Below the pieces are notes generated by a model that saw nothing but the letters and a program-made list of their open reading frames with translations, searched no databases and was not told the origin of the DNA. This document shows, one piece after another, positions 12,672 to 26,533 of a stretch of 64,000 nucleotides of DNA. The position numbers and the translations under genes are program-made. Positions within the stretch are counted from its first letter, which is position 1. Every line of letters begins with the position of its first letter. Source of the stretch: Tetrahymena thermophila SB210 (Eukaryota > Ciliophora > Oligohymenophorea > Hymenostomatida > Tetrahymenidae); contig NW_002476335.1 of assembly GCF_000189635.1 (NCBI RefSeq), positions 496,001 to 560,000 on the forward strand. Direction: 5' to 3'.

Positions 12672-13190
12672 ATGGGTTGCCATAATACAAAATCTATCAA
12701 AACAAGACCTGATTTTTACTATCAAACCAGTTATTTAAATAAATAATATTTTGAACTCATAAAAAAATTAAAGCTCAACAGGGAAAGAATTTATGAAACA
12801 ATTGAAAAAGGATATTTACTCTAAAATTTGGACATTTCAATTTTCCAAGATGAATAAATTATAAGAGATACAATTAGTTAGCTTTAACAAAGCAAGGAAG
12901 CTAACGATTTTTACATTATATAAACTGAATTTGATATTTATGAAAAGACCTAAAAATAAATACAACATGATTTAGCTGAAACTGTTGAACAGCATAAATT
13001 ATTGCTAAAAAAAATAGATGTTAAATAACCCTTGAACATCGAAAAAATGCTTTAAAATATGTAAATTAATCGTGATAAGCTTCTTAGCTATTACCGTATC
13101 ATTTATAGTCCTCAAAATCTTGATGAAAAAGCTTCTTCTTATTAAAATCTACCTTCTTACAGAGCCTATTCTACAAGAGACGAGGTGTGA
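12672..13190 (+). CDS. Small MGC-type, probably lipid-anchored protein (172 aa)
   Basis: A single frame of 173 codons starts ATGGGTTGC and stops at TGA 13188-13190. It uses TAA and TAG as Gln throughout. It begins MGCHNTKSIKTRPD: Gly2 is the position for N-myristoylation and Cys3 for palmitoylation, so membrane attachment is likely. The rest looks helical and charged (IKKLKLNRERIYETIEK, then VEQHKLLLKKIDV), with no recognised domain, and ends AYSTRDEV. Similar short MGC helical proteins in other eukaryotes include SNARE-like and ESCRT-III/CHMP6-type proteins. The length (CHMP6 is about 200 aa) and MGC start would fit a CHMP6/VPS20-like protein, but I cannot see decisive family residues, so that identity is only a hypothesis. 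Confidence 0.75.
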
Positions 13191-15466
13191 ATACAAAACT
13201 CAATACATAAAAATTGAATTTAATTCTTTAAATTCATTCTTAATTTTTCAAACCAAAACCTAAAAGAACTAACCAATGAAGAATTTTCTTCAAAGAATTA
13301 ACAATTTTCTCTTTTATAATAACAACAACCTATATAAAATAATTCTTAAATTTGTAAAAAAAATAAATAATAAGATATTCCTAAAGGTATAAAAATAAAT
13401 TTAAGAATAATTATTATTTAAATCATTAAAAAAAACTCTTGAAATAACTTATAAAATAATCACTAATAATTAATTACATAAATCATTATATCATATTCCC
13501 AAAAATTATCAAACAAAAATACTGGCAATCTATTTTCCTCATAATCTTTTCTTATTTAATTAAAATCATTCATATTTCTAAAATTTCAAAAAACTACTCA
13601 CCAATTACTTAATAAATCTTAATAAATATCCTGAATTTTTTTAAGTAGTTGGTAGTATTCAACTACATTTGAAATAATTCTAACCAACTTCAAAAAAACA
13701 ACCAGCTTATTTTTTTTCCTTTATCAATAATATTGTAAACAGTAAGATACCCATTCTAAATAATTACTTGTTTACAGTTTATTTTAATAACATTCTAGTG
13801 TTATTAAAATAAAATTTATAAATTTTATAATTAATCTTATTAAAATATATTTTTTATAATAGTGTCAAACATTCTATATTATTATATATTGTAATTTCTT
13901 TTAAATTTATCTCAAAAAGCACTTAAATAATAATGTTTTCATTCATATTCCTATTTTTAATTTAGAAAATTCTAAGTTGCATTAGTATTATTTATAATTA
14001 TTGAATATCTTTTGGAAAATTTTAAAGATTTCATGTAAGGTTTGGATTGAACATTAGATAAATAAAAACTGCTTATAAATTTTTGTATTTTGCTAATTAA
14101 AACCTGTCTATTTGAATGAAAGAAGTAAAGTTGCAAATTTCACAATTTCTCAATTCAAGCTTAAAATTTTATGTGAGTAAGCTTAAAAATTTTTTATAGG
14201 TTTCTGTGACTATTGATGAGCCATAAGTTAAAAGAGTCAAAAAATATTAAATAATACTTTTAAAAATCAGCTTGCTTAAAATATTTAATGATCAAAAATA
14301 ATTTATTATCTACCATGCTGTTTTGCTATAAGAATTGTTATGAAATATATATAATTTATCAAAAGGAAATTAAACCATTTTTGTTACTTTTATTTTTTAA
14401 TATTATTATTAAAAAGAATCTTTTTTTCTTTATGAGATTCCTCTTCTATAGAAAAGAACAAATAAATAAATATAAATTAAATTAAGTTATTTTAGAATAT
14501 AGGATTTTTATTAAACAATTTTTTTAATTAATTTATTTCTAGTGATTAAATATAAGGTTTTATATCAAATAAAATATTTTCTTAGAAAAAATACTGGATT
14601 AGTTTGGATTATGAGCAATTTTATAAATATTTTAGGCAAAACTATTTATATAGTAGATTGGTTTAATTTGGCAAATTTAAATTTAAGTGATTAAAGATAT
14701 TCAATCATTTGAAATTGGACAAGAATCAAAAAAACTATTTAAAGTACTAGTTACTAAAAAATGCTTTATGAAAAATAATGAAAGTTATATACTAATTCTT
14801 ATTAAATATCAGAGAAAATTTATTTTTTGTTACCTTGATCATCAAGATTATACTATCAGAATTTTATTTACTTACAATATAAATTACAGTTTTGACAAAA
14901 ATATCAAAATTTTATTTAGCTCAATTGAGTTTTTTTTAGTATTTTTTACTCATTAAAGTCCACTTTAAATGAGCCTAATCAAATTTAATATTTTTGTTTC
15001 TTTAAATTGAACATAAAGAATGAATTAAAAAATCTAGAAAAATCACAAAATAATTTTTTAAATGAGCTAAACTAAAAAAAATTGATAAAATATATTTGAA
15101 AAATTTAATATTATTACTAAAAATAACTTAACTGAACTTTTTATGTTTAGTTTTCTTTAAAAATTTAAATACAATAATTTTTTTTAAGTTTCATAAATAG
15201 TAGCTAAAATATCAAATAGAAATATATTAAATTAAACTTTTTTTCAAAAGAAATTTAATACCTTAAATATATTTTGATTATTAAAAATCAATAAAAATAA
15301 ATTTATAAATTATCAATTGGAGAAATTAAATTTATTTTTATTAAATAATTAAAAGCTAAAATTTTAATAGAATATTAATTAGAATGAAAAAAAGAAGCTA
15401 AAAATTTTAAACATTAATACAAAAATAAAAAGATAGTTTTTGTGTTTACAATTTTGAAATTATATT
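13191..15466. other. Long AT-rich intergenic region
   Basis: Several short frames exist (around 14290-14485 and 14690-14960), but they have no convincing start, composition or family resemblance. Nothing else is evident. It separates the plus-strand small gene from the 3' end of the helicase gene. Confidence 0.5.
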
Positions 15467-18400
15467 TCATTTATGTTTTTTTTACTTTTTAATCTTCTTT
15501 TACTTTTAAATAACTTGTTCTTCTGATTCTGATTCAGAATCTATATTGTCTTACTTTTGCTATGAATAATCACTTTGAATTTCTTCTTCCTCTATTTATT
15601 CGCCTTCAAAATCATCATCATATTCTTCTTCATCTTAGCTATCTCCTGCAAGAATGGCTTAATTTCTTTAAATTAACTATTCATTTTGTTCATATTTTAA
15701 CATTTTTCTCTTTTCTTTCTTTTCTTTTCTTCTTGCATTTTCTCTGTCCTTGTCAATTTATCTATTTAATTCTAACTTTAAGGCATGTTTTCTAACTAAG
15801 TCTTCTTCTTCCTCCAAGGCCTTCTTTTCATTTTGTTTATATTCCATCATTTTTAAGTCATCCTTAGTAAGTTACTTTCCTAGATATATATTATAAAACA
15901 ATTAAAACCAAATAATATAGTCAAATAAAAATTACCGTCATCAGTGAAGTAGGTAATATTCTTACCACCAAAGTAACCATCTTCATGTATTTTCTTAAGT
16001 TTATTTTTACTAACTTTTAATGTATTAATTTTGTAGTTACTCTCATCTAAATCTTCATGTTAGCCTTTTTTTTTAGGTACTAAGAAATCGTCTTCATCAT
16101 TATTTTATTTTTCATTTCTTAGTTTCTAATAATTTTCACTAAGAACATCTTAATTTTTTCTTTTCACTAACTTTTCATGCTTAACACTAAATGCTTTTTT
16201 ACCATTGTTATTTTCATCAGCTTAATTTGAATCATCTACTTAAGCTTATTTTTCCTCACTAATTTCAATACTTGCCTTCTTCTTCTTCTTGTCTTTTTTA
16301 TCACTTGCTTTTGTTGTATTTTCTTCAATCTCCATTTCTTCATTTTATTTATTTTACTTTTATTTCTTTTCTTTTTTCTACTTGATTTCTTACTCTTCTT
16401 TATTATTATCATCATCATCTTATTCATTATTTTCAACGGGAGGTAATCCTAATTTTTTGCGAGCTTTCTCTTCTTTCATTTTTTTTATCTTTTCTTTTAA
16501 CTTTGCTAACCTATCTTATTTTTTTACAATTACTTCATCTTCCTTTTCACCATCAGAACTATTGCTTTCTTCACCATCACTATCATCATCACTTTCTTCA
16601 TTCTTTAAACCCTTAATATTTATTACAGGAGTTTGAATAAGACCTAAGCTTTCTGATAACCCATTTAAATCAAGAGAGTTGACATTAAATACTTCTTTAT
16701 CGGCAGCAAAATGGATACTACGAACATAAGAAATAAATGCTCTTTATGCTAAATACTTCAAATCAACACTTTCTACTAGATAAGATTGCAAAGAATTAGT
16801 TATACTAAGCTAATGTTCAGGGTTTGCTTTAAGCTTTTGAATATTCATTTTTTTTTCTTTCAGTTTATCGATCATTTTAATTTCAGAAGGAAGAACCATT
16901 AAAAGAGAGTTACCATCATTTTTGAAACGAGCAGTTCTTCCAACTCTATGAACATAAGTAACAACATCATCTGGACAATCTACTTGAACAATCCATTCAA
17001 CACCAGGAAAATCTAAACCTCTAGCTGCCAAATTAGTTGTGAAGAGTACACCAAACTTCTTCTCTGCAAAAGTGAAGAAAATAGCTAATCTTTTAGCCTA
17101 TTTTAATTATTCAAATATTGTATTTATTAAATAAAAATGTTTTAATTAAATACTTGTTTTTGACGACCATGCAATTCGAAAACAGGAGGTCCTAACTTGA
17201 GTCTTCTAAATGCTTCGTAAACAAAACGAACTTATTTGCAAGTACTTAAGAAAACAAGAACTTTATTTTTTTTATGAGATCTCAAAAAAGAAAAGAGCAT
17301 GTTTAATTTATCTTCAATATTGATTTCCATATAGTATTGGGTTAATTTTATGGGTGCTTCATAAATATCCTTTATTTTTATGATATATATTTAAAGAGTG
17401 CTAACTTGTTTATCTAACTTACTTTAATGCTAGTGTTAATGACATTCTATGAATCTTAGTCTTAAGTTGATCTAACTTCATGTAAAAATATGTGTTCAGC
17501 ATTTTTAAGAGACAATTTGCTTAATTCGTGGATAGACTTGCTTAAAGTTGCAGAGAACAATATGGTCTAACGAGACTTGGGTAAGTTTAATAATATTGCA
17601 TTTAAATGCTCTTTGAAACCTAAATCTAAGATGAGATCAGCTTCATCTATCACTAACATTTATAGATTTGTGCAATCAAAATCAGGAGTTTCATCCATAT
17701 GCTAAAGGAGACGTCCAGGAGTACAAATTAAGACGTTCATACCTTTCATATGCTCTTTTTCATATTTGACATTTTTACCACCAATAATTAAACCTACTGA
17801 TAAGTCATGATTCTAAGTAAAGGAATTAAATACTTCAAAAACCTATGTTGCCTATATAATTTTTTATTTTATTTAGAATAAGTCTATTAAGATTTTGAAA
17901 TTGAAATAATTTCTTCAATTTAAAAAAACACATACTAATTCTCTAGTTGGTAATATAATTATAGCTCCTAAACCATCCAAAGGATTCCATTTTTAAACAT
18001 ATAATCTTTCTACCAAAGGAACAAGATAAGATAGTGTTTTACCACTACCTGTCTTTGAAGCAGCTAATACATCTCTTCCTGCTAAAATATGAGGAATTGT
18101 ACATCTCTATATTTCTGTCATTTTAATAAACTTTCTTTTTTCCAAACCTATTTAATAAATCATATTAAATTTAACTGTAAACAACATTCTGGTTCTTAGC
18201 TGGCAAAAAAAGCCTTTTTAATGTAATAGTAAATACCAAAAATTGTATTGTAAGAGATAGGGAGATCACTGAAATTAATCTTGTATTTTTTTCTAAATTC
18301 TTCAGGCTACAGCTTAGCTCTATCTTCTTCAGCTTTTTCTAATTTATAATCGTACAAGTATTCCTATTTTATGAATTCGAATTAAAATCATTAACAATAT

Positions 18401-18552
18401 GCATTTTTTAATATGAATATAATAGGATATTGTAAAATAAAAGCCAAATTTATTACACCAGATGCAGGTGTTTCTTTTCTGATTCTATCTTGTAATTTTT
18501 CAACATCATGATAGCGGTGCTTTTAATGCTTTTTTAATCCTTTCTTCTTCAT
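15467..18552 (-). CDS. DDX10/DBP4-like: DEAD-box ATP-dependent RNA helicase, Dbp4/DDX10 type
   Basis: The helicase motifs appear in order on the minus strand: DLPIS and a Q-motif region ([16 protein letters not shown], ~18100), Walker [11 protein letters not shown] (~18050), PTREL (~17945), TPGRLL (~17715), [12 protein letters not shown] (~17640), SATLSKS (~17555), [12 protein letters not shown] (~17260) and the C-terminal HRVGRTAR (~16940). The N-terminal LPIS context and a long C-terminal tail rich in D, E, K and S are typical of the Dbp4/DDX10 subfamily. That group releases U14 and snR41 snoRNAs from pre-ribosomes during 18S rRNA maturation in the nucleolus. The chosen start is [16 protein letters not shown] at 18552; a nearby upstream ATG runs into TGA. 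About six short introns interrupt it, one splitting PTREL from the following Ala. The predicted length (~850-900 aa) fits the family. The family call is strong; the subfamily is a little less certain. Confidence 0.9.
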
Positions 18553-19313
18553 TTATTATTAGGATTAATTGCCATTTTTCTTATTAAATTTTTTGTGCTT
18601 TTGATTAAAGTCCTTCATTTATTTTCTTTAGTTTCTTATTCTTCAATTAAATATAATTAACTTTTGATAAATTTTTAATAAAAAGACTTATTTATTTATT
18701 TCTACTCCTTAAAAATTTTAATTATCAAAATCATGAAATGTATATATATCCTTTCTCTTTAAACGTATGAATATAATTTTTGCTATCTTTTTATATTTCA
18801 ATTTAGATAAATTTATCTATATTTCATAATGATTTCTTTTGCTCTTTATTCTACTAATTTCTTTTGATTTTTTCCACATACATTTTTTTTACAATTAAAC
18901 CTAACATAATAATTTATTAACTGGCTAATATCAATTAAAAGAATTTGACGAAGATTAAATATTTAATTTTTAAAATCTTTCTTTGCTAATATAAATGTTT
19001 TTATAAGAAATCAATTAATGCAAATGAAAGTTGCATTTAATAGATAAAAAATAAATTACTATTATAAACATACTTTTGGATTTATTTTAATTTTATCATT
19101 TTAAATTTTTAGAGAATATTTTTTGAATAACCTTTTAGAAAACAAAAAAATCAATTAATAAAAAGATGAAAGGATTAGAAAATGAATGACAACAAACACT
19201 CTTTTGAAATATAAAGTAGCTTTTAAATACAGACTTAATATATTTTTTTTTATATTATTTATTTATTTACTTTTTATTAATCCTCAATCAAATATTTAAT
19301 ATATATTTTCACT
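18553..19313. other. Intergenic AT-rich spacer
   Basis: No gene seen. It should include the helicase promoter and the 3' flank of the EF-hand-like gene. Confidence 0.55.
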
Positions 19314-20275
19314 TCATAAATTTTTTTCAAAAAATTACTTGAATTCTTCATAACTCATTTTATCATTTGAAACTCCACAAAACTTAAGAACATCTTAAAT
19401 ATTAGTTATTAATAACATTAATTGTGTCAAAAATAATTAAATATAATAATTACTTTATATCTCTTCTTAATTAGTCTTATCGTTAAATACCTCAAAAATA
19501 GATTTTATTTTCTTTGAATTTATGCAGGCTTCCCTATTATTAACCAAAATTTCATATTATTCATTTCAAACTAACTAATTATAACTAAATTTATATTATA
19601 ATTTACTCATTAAAATCAAATTAATTAAAGCATCCATGAAGTAACTCTTCTTGCAGTTCCTTGTTGCTTATACACTCATTAAAATATGCACAAAATTCAT
19701 TAAAATTTATTGTAGTTTTATTATTAGGAAAATATCTTAACTCTACTACTTCTAAAAATTCCTTTTCTTAAGCTTATATGCTTGATTATGTTTTTTACTG
19801 CTGCGAGTTAGCTTAAACAGAACTTTAGCTTATCTAAGTTGTTAAAGAAACAAAAAATTTTAATTTATTTTTAATCAAAAAGTTTGATAATTCTACTGTG
19901 ACATACAATAATGTAAAAATTAGTAAATAATTTAATACTTACAATCTTTTAATTTTATTCACTATTAGAAGCTTTTGAGTTTTATTATTAAATACTTTAG
20001 CTTTTTTATGTATTTGCATTTTATTTTTTATCATTCTTTGAATCACCGTTCAAATTAGCTGCGATTTAACTAATACCTGGTGATTAATCATTGTTTTCTC
20101 CACTACCACTAGCACTCTTCTTATTTTTGAAATTTATTTTCAATGTATCTAGCTACTATATAAGATTATTTATCTATTTTATTTCTATTTCTCCATCTGA
20201 GTTTGGGTTTAGTAAATTAAATATATTTTTCAGCTCTAAATTGTTATGGATTTAGTTGTCTTAAACTTCGCTCAT
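19314..20275 (-). CDS. EF-hand-like protein
   Basis: The start reads MSEVQDNQIHNNLELK. The first segment, NIFNLLNPNSDGEIEIKQ, looks like an EF-hand loop (N-x-N-x-DG-x-I), but its position 12 is Gln rather than Glu, so Ca2+ affinity may be weak. A Ser/Asn/Gln-rich linker follows, then a second helix-loop-helix-like unit (INFNEFCAYFNECI) and a last one (DVLKFCGVSNDKMSYEEFKQ). The protein ends with TGA at 19314-19316. There are at least three introns; the first is a clear GTAAGT..ACAACTTAG of about 110 nt. This spacing resembles divergent calmodulin/centrin-like Ca2+ sensors of ciliates. No partner can be read from the neighbours. Confidence 0.7.
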
Positions 20276-20723
20276 AGCCTATAAATATATTTATTCGTTA
20301 TTCACAAATATTAAAAACTTTTAAATTATGTAATTTTTGATACAAAAGCAAATAAATTTTTAATAATTTGAAAATAACTTTTACTTATCAATCTACAATT
20401 TTATGTTATAAATTAATTGGTTAGAATAGACATAACTAGAATTAATACATATAAAAACAATAAAGAAAATAAATAGAATTAATGTAAAATTATATTCTTA
20501 TTTAAAACTTATAATAAAGACAAATTCATTCACTTTAAACACTTTTATTTATTTATTTTAGAATAGAATTTATATCAAAATATGTCTTAAAATTCTAAAT
20601 GAATTTAATTTTTTACATAATGCTTTTTAAAATCTGCTAAAGTAAATGTAAATATAATTTAAATAATATTTTAACTAAAGTATTAATTTTATATTAAACA
20701 ATAAATAAATTTTTTTTTTTTGG
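20276..20723. other. Intergenic spacer
   Basis: AT-rich. It lies between the TGA of the BET gene (20724) and the start of the EF-hand-like gene on the same strand. Nothing else is seen. Confidence 0.6.
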
Positions 20724-23700
20724 TCAATCACCTCCATCTTCATCTGGGTCTTTCATAGAGTCATCAGATTCTGTTTAAAAAAATAGAATTTTTAAGAAAA
20801 TAGAAAAAGCTTAATTTCCTAAAATACCTGTAATATAAGAAGAATCGGTATCTAGTTTTTCTAGTTTTGCAGGGTCCACATACTCGCTTGTCTATTTACC
20901 TTAAGCCTATTTTGATTTAAATAATTAAAGAAATAAATACAAAATAAAGATGACAAATAGTTAAAAAATATTTACTTTATCGAGCTTTTTGTTCTTTTTC
21001 TCTCTTGCCTTTTAAATACAATTTAACTTTGCTTTTACATATCTTTCTAACCTCCTACACTACTTTGGAGTAGTGGTATCTAAATCAAACTCAATTTTTT
21101 ATTTATCAGCTATACAAAACTGCTTATCTGTCATTATTTCCCATATACCAATCCAATATTCCTTAGGTAACTTTCTTATGTTTTTAGCAAGCTAAGTCTT
21201 TTCATCTAAAGACATTGATCTCTCCATGAAAGCTTACTTTTATATTTTTTTATTTTCTCTGTAGAAGAATCTTCCTCCGTAAGTGTGATACTCTTTCAAT
21301 TCTTTACCAAGTTTATCTACTTTCTTTTAAAGGTTATTTATCTCATTGCTCAGAGGACTTTTTTAGTATTTCTTCTTAAAATATTCTTCTAGTTCTACAG
21401 CTTTTTTGTAGATTTCAGTGTCTTCTTTGTTGTATAATTTGGCATTTGCAAATATTTTATTAACATCAACTGCCATTTCGTCAATATTACTATAATATTT
21501 TTTCTTTATATTAGTTTCCACAGTTTGCAAGTCCATAGGCTCTCTAATAATTTTTAGATAGTCAGGATTCTTTGCAAGACTGGATAACTTTTTGAATGGT
21601 TCTGAATTTTTATTTTTTGTAAGACGTTAAATTATTTCACTCATAGCTTTTTAATCTTCTTGTGATATATTTTTCTTTTCCATTTTCTTCTTTTTCTCTT
21701 TGATAAAATCGTTATTTAAAGATGCTGATGAAACCATAGCAGGAAGTTGGTTCATAGGCATTAAATTAGAATCAGCTTCTATTTTTTGTTGAATGGGGTT
21801 GTTTGGAAGTGTTATAATTAGGGAATTATCTTAAGGCCCTTTCTGTATTTGATCTAAATAAGTTTAATCTGATTGAGTGTGTTCTTATTTTATCATTTAG
21901 TTTAATTCATTAAAGGGCTCTACTTTTATATTTAAATTTGCTTATTGTTATCCAGCTGTTTAAAAGTAAGGAGTCTCTGTGTTTAATTGCATCTAATTAT
22001 CATCTATATTTTAATCTTGATATTCTAATTATTCAATAGGTTATTCAATTTCCATTGCATTAATATTTTCTTCTATTTTCGTTCTCGCTTCGTTTTAAAC
22101 TTCTTCTTCTATTTTATTTGTAAATTTCAATGATATATTATTACTAGCTAATGCAGTACCAGATTCTGGATTAGTTGGAGAAGCTAATTGACTTTGTGAA
22201 GTCATAATATCAGGAATTTTTATAAATATTTTAGTTTCTTCAGACTTTACTATTGGTTCCTTATTATTTTGGATATTAGAAGAATTAGAAGCCTGTAATA
22301 AAAGCTAAGAATTGGGTTAAGATGGTCTTGGGAAATCAATAGATTTTGGTCTCTGGCTTGGTTATTAAGGAGGTAATATAGGAGACTTTATATTTTAATC
22401 TTAGATTATTTGGTCAGAAGATTTATTCAATTAATTTATCTCTTCCTCTTTTACTAAATTATTGCTAAAACTAATTTAAATTTTATTAGATTTTTCTATG
22501 TTTTCTTCTATCTCCATTTTCGTTTCTTTTAAAGGCTCTGATAGAATATTACTTTCTTATCCTTAATTTTCTTTTTTACAAGGATCTTAAACATTTTTAT
22601 TTTAATTCTCCATTTGTTGTCTTAGCATGGGAGGAAGTGATGCTAATACTGGAATATTTTATTTAGAAGGTTAATTAGATGTAGATTACATATTATTTAA
22701 TAAAATAGGTGGTAATTCTGATTTCTTTGGAACGCTTACACTTTACCCTTTATTCTATTCTTACTAAGATTTTTAATTTAAGTTTTATTAGTCATTATTA
22801 TTATTATTCTCTGCTATTGCAGGTTATTTAGATTGCTACTATTATGCATTAGTTTATTTATTTGAGTCTTCTATATCTAAATTTTCAATAATTGTACTAA
22901 TTACTATTGGCTACGATGGTGTAGGCGATAATGGAGGAGCAATATTTTATTAAGATTAAGCAGGTTGTTATAATTTATTTTGCAACTGCTATCCTGGAAT
23001 ATTAATATTTTAAGATGAGCCAGCTCTAGACACGTTACTTGAACTAGAGGATGTTAATTATTTTTAAGAAGTGTCAGGTAACTTTTAAGAACTAGGTTAT
23101 TCAGACTATTGTGGTAGATTTAAGTTTATTTTAATTACACTTGATTAATTCTTTTCTTTTGCCTATTATAATGTGTTTGAAGAAGGAATTTTTTAATTTT
23201 ATGGCATACTTTATTAAGAACCTTATTACTATTGATTATTGTTTAAATTATTTTAATTTGTAGTTTATTATTACAGAGATTACTAAGAAGACTATCTGGA
23301 AATTGTATTGCTATTTTGTGGCAAGTTTTATCTATTAGCTTAATTTATTTATTAATTTTACTATTATTGTTAATTTGATTACTACTATTGCTATGTATTT
23401 TATTACTACTAAGGTAATTGTAATTAAATTTTCAAAGAAGATTAACTAGATGAAATTGAAACATTTTTTTCTTAATTATTGACTAAATTTGATTAATTTA
23501 GATTTTGAGATGTTTATGGAGGCTTTTATTATTAATTTTTTTAATTTTAAATATTATTATTTAAATTTTATGACTACTAATTTAAATTTACTTTTTGTTA
23601 TTATGACTAATTTATTTATACATTTTAATTTGTTTAAGCAGGCTTTTAGTTCTAGATTTATTTATTTTGAATCTCATTTTATACTTATCCTTGTGTTTTG

Positions 23701-26533
23701 TTTACTGTTTATAAGGTATTTTATTATCCTTCGTTGGGCGGTTGAGGAGCTGCTTAATTTTAAACATTATTCCCAGGTTATTAAGTTTTTACTTTTATCT
23801 ATTATTAAGGAATTTAATTTTAAGGTTTCTATAAATTCTATGAAAAACCAGGTTACTATATATTTTTATTTATACCAGGATTTTAATTAGCTTGTTAAGG
23901 AAGTTGTTGTGTTTACTATTTTATAGGTAAATTTTTGTTTAAAGGGTTTTAGTTTTAATTTAAAGAGTTTTAAACTTAGTTTTATTGATTTTATCTTTAA
24001 ATTTAAGAATTCACGCTTTGTTCTTATGTCTTTTACAACTATGATGGCTAGCTATTTATCTATTGTTGATTTTAGCTTTAAACTGCTTATTAAGGAGTTT
24101 TTTAAGATAATTATTATTACTATTAGCTATTTTCTTTAGGTATTTATTGTTGCTGAGTACTTTATACAATACTGCTGGGCTGGCTTGAGGTTTAAATTTT
24201 AGAATTCTGCCTTGATAAATCATTTTATGATTTTTAAGGTGTAGAGTTCAAACTTGATCCTTAGTTTAAATTTTAATTTGATGTTGAAGGTTTTTTTGTT
24301 GTTGGAGTTATTAAGGTTGAAACAGGATTTACAGAAGGTTTTATATTCATAAGCTATATTAATTCTCTCTTCATTGGAGCATTTGGAGCAAGCTAACTAA
24401 TACTGTATTGCTTTATGTATTATTTATTTATTTAGTTGTTAAAAGATTAATATTTATAAAAAATAATAGATCAAAATAAAAATGTTTTACCAAAAAGAGA
24501 TTTTCTTCTGTTTTTATTTTTTTCTAGGGTGCCTCTCCAAAATCATTAGCTGCTTCTCCATATACCTTAGGGTTAAATCTTAGTTAGTGGATAAAGAAAG
24601 GTTCTAAAGAATAACCAGGAGGAAGGTTTGAATTAATTTCATAAGCTTTAGTTTGAGTCAAATTAAAGAGTTTAGGCATCGTTCTATTATCAAGAACAGA
24701 ATCAAATTATTTGATGTCGAAATACTATCCTTTTTTAATATTATCCATTCTTTGGTTTGAACCTTATTAGGGTTTTTAATCTTAACGAGCTTTATTCAAC
24801 TAGCTAAATTAAAATAAATTTTCACCAGAGTCTAACCTATTCTATCTTTATGTAGTGACTTATTCTTGTTGCTACTGACCTTAACTTGCCATTTATCCCT
24901 ACTATTAAAGTTAGGTTTATTGCTATTATGATTAAGATTGCTATTGAGACTAAGGTATTTAACTAAATTATTGATAATTTTACTAAATTTATTATTATCC
25001 TCCTTATGCTTAATTTCCCATCATTTAAAATTGCTGATTTTGATGCTATAACTAGGGCTTCGAACCTTAAACTTATTATTTTATTTAAGTTTATTGCTAA
25101 GATTATATTCTTTACTGCAGTTATGGATTTTAAATATTGAATTGTTATTGCTAGCTTGACTAAGTATTTAGTGCAGGATTTTGCATTTTTTATATTGGTT
25201 GTTAAGGTTTACCTAATTACTGAGTACCTGTTCTAGGTTATTGCATTTGCTTTTGAGGGTTTTAATTTTGTTGAATTTACTACTATAACTATAGGGGCTA
25301 TTGTGAACTAAATTATTAAGGCTTTACGAGTTGGTTTTAACTCTAATCAATAGGTTTATTTATTTATTATTATTACTATTATTGTTGCATTTTATTTTAA
25401 TTTATATGCTATGGTTGTTAAATAGTCTATTTTTATGGATTTGGCTATTATTGAGGTGGCTATTATGATTAAAATTAGTTAGTTTAAATTTGAGGATTAG
25501 CTTATCCCACAATAGAATTAGAATTAGGTAGCTGCTTAAAATTATTTTAAAACTGCTGCTGAGCTGGGTTTTGCATTTATTGTTGCCCTAAATTTTAAAC
25601 TTACTACTTTTGTTGGAGATTTTATTAATTAAATTAGGGTTATTGCTTCTGCTAAACTAAGTTCTATTTCTATCCCATTTGCTACTATATTTAAGGAGCA
25701 TTTTATTTTTATATACTTTACTATTATTACAACTGAGCTGGAGTTTAGTTTATTACAGGAGGTTAAGAACTGCCTGGTTGCTGCTTTTAAAATTATGCAG
25801 TCTTACCTGCCTGTAAATTATTAGGGTTAATCTAGCTTGGAATAGGAGAAATAGAATTCTATTATTGAAATTAATTTACATAAGGCTACTAAATACCTTT
25901 TTACTACTGACTAGGTTGTTTTTAGATTGTTAACAAAGATTTATCTATTTAATTTGTTTGATTTGGTGCTTTAGCTTATTGTTTGCTGGTATTTATATTA
26001 TTAATTGTAGATTAAGGCTAACCTTTATTTATTGGAATTTGCTATTATAGATTTTATTATTGACCAGGAGGCAAATTCTTGTTTTACACTGGTATTTGCT
26101 ATTATGATTAATGATGCATTATAGGTTGTTGGACTTGCTGTCCAATTTGATATTATGGAATTGCATTTACTATCTATTGATTTTAATTTTAGGGGATCCC
26201 TTAGAATGTGGGTTGCACACCTTATATTCTTTGATACTAAGGAACCGCTTCATTAATTTACTAATTTCTATTATACATCTACTAATACATTTATTAATTT
26301 TATGGCAATTAAACCTAAGGGTTTGAAGGCGCTGTTGAGTTTTGCTAAGGGTATTATGGAATTTGAGGATATTGCTATTACTGCTATTACTCCATGTACT
26401 AAAAATAATTTTATGTTCCTTATTGAGCCTACCCTGTTTACTATTATAATTCTTATCCATTGCCTCCAGCATGGAATTGCTAGTAATACTAAGGATTCTA
26501 ATTATTTATAAACTAATTTTGATTTTAGTCCAT
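20724..26533 (-). CDS. BET-type protein: giant Q-rich N-terminus, C-terminal bromodomain and NET domain
   Basis: The start reads MDQNQNQFINNQNPQYYQQ at 26533. One minus-strand frame stays open for about 5.4 kb with a single early intron (~24393-24490) and two small introns near the 3' end. It ends MKDPDEDGGD at TGA 20724-20726, giving about 1850 residues. Residues 1 to ~1590 are dominated by Q, N and P, with most Gln encoded by TAA or TAG. The bromodomain (~1600-1700) shows NPDYLKIIREPMDLQTVE and the Asn-containing acetyl-lysine loop ANAKLYNKED. The NET/extra-terminal domain (~1735-1805) shows SLDEKTQLAKNIRKLPKEYW and ends TTPKCRRLERYVKAKL. BET proteins bind acetylated histones and recruit transcription and chromatin complexes; canonical ones carry two bromodomains, this one only one. 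A moderately conserved segment (LPPGYSLEPFFIHQLRF) lies near residue 650. The bromodomain plus NET assignment is strong. Confidence 0.88.

Noticed and set aside
14288-14956. Two small plus-strand frames (about 65 and 89 codons)
   Set aside because: No ATG start in a convincing context for the second, biased AT composition, no family resemblance; expected by chance where TGA is the only stop.
16289-16636. Ser/Phe-rich plus-strand frame
   Set aside because: Antisense of the acidic/lysine-rich C-terminal tail of the DDX10-like helicase.
23489-26511. Plus-strand hydrophobic frames inside the BET gene region
   Set aside because: Antisense of glutamine-rich coding sequence on the minus strand.
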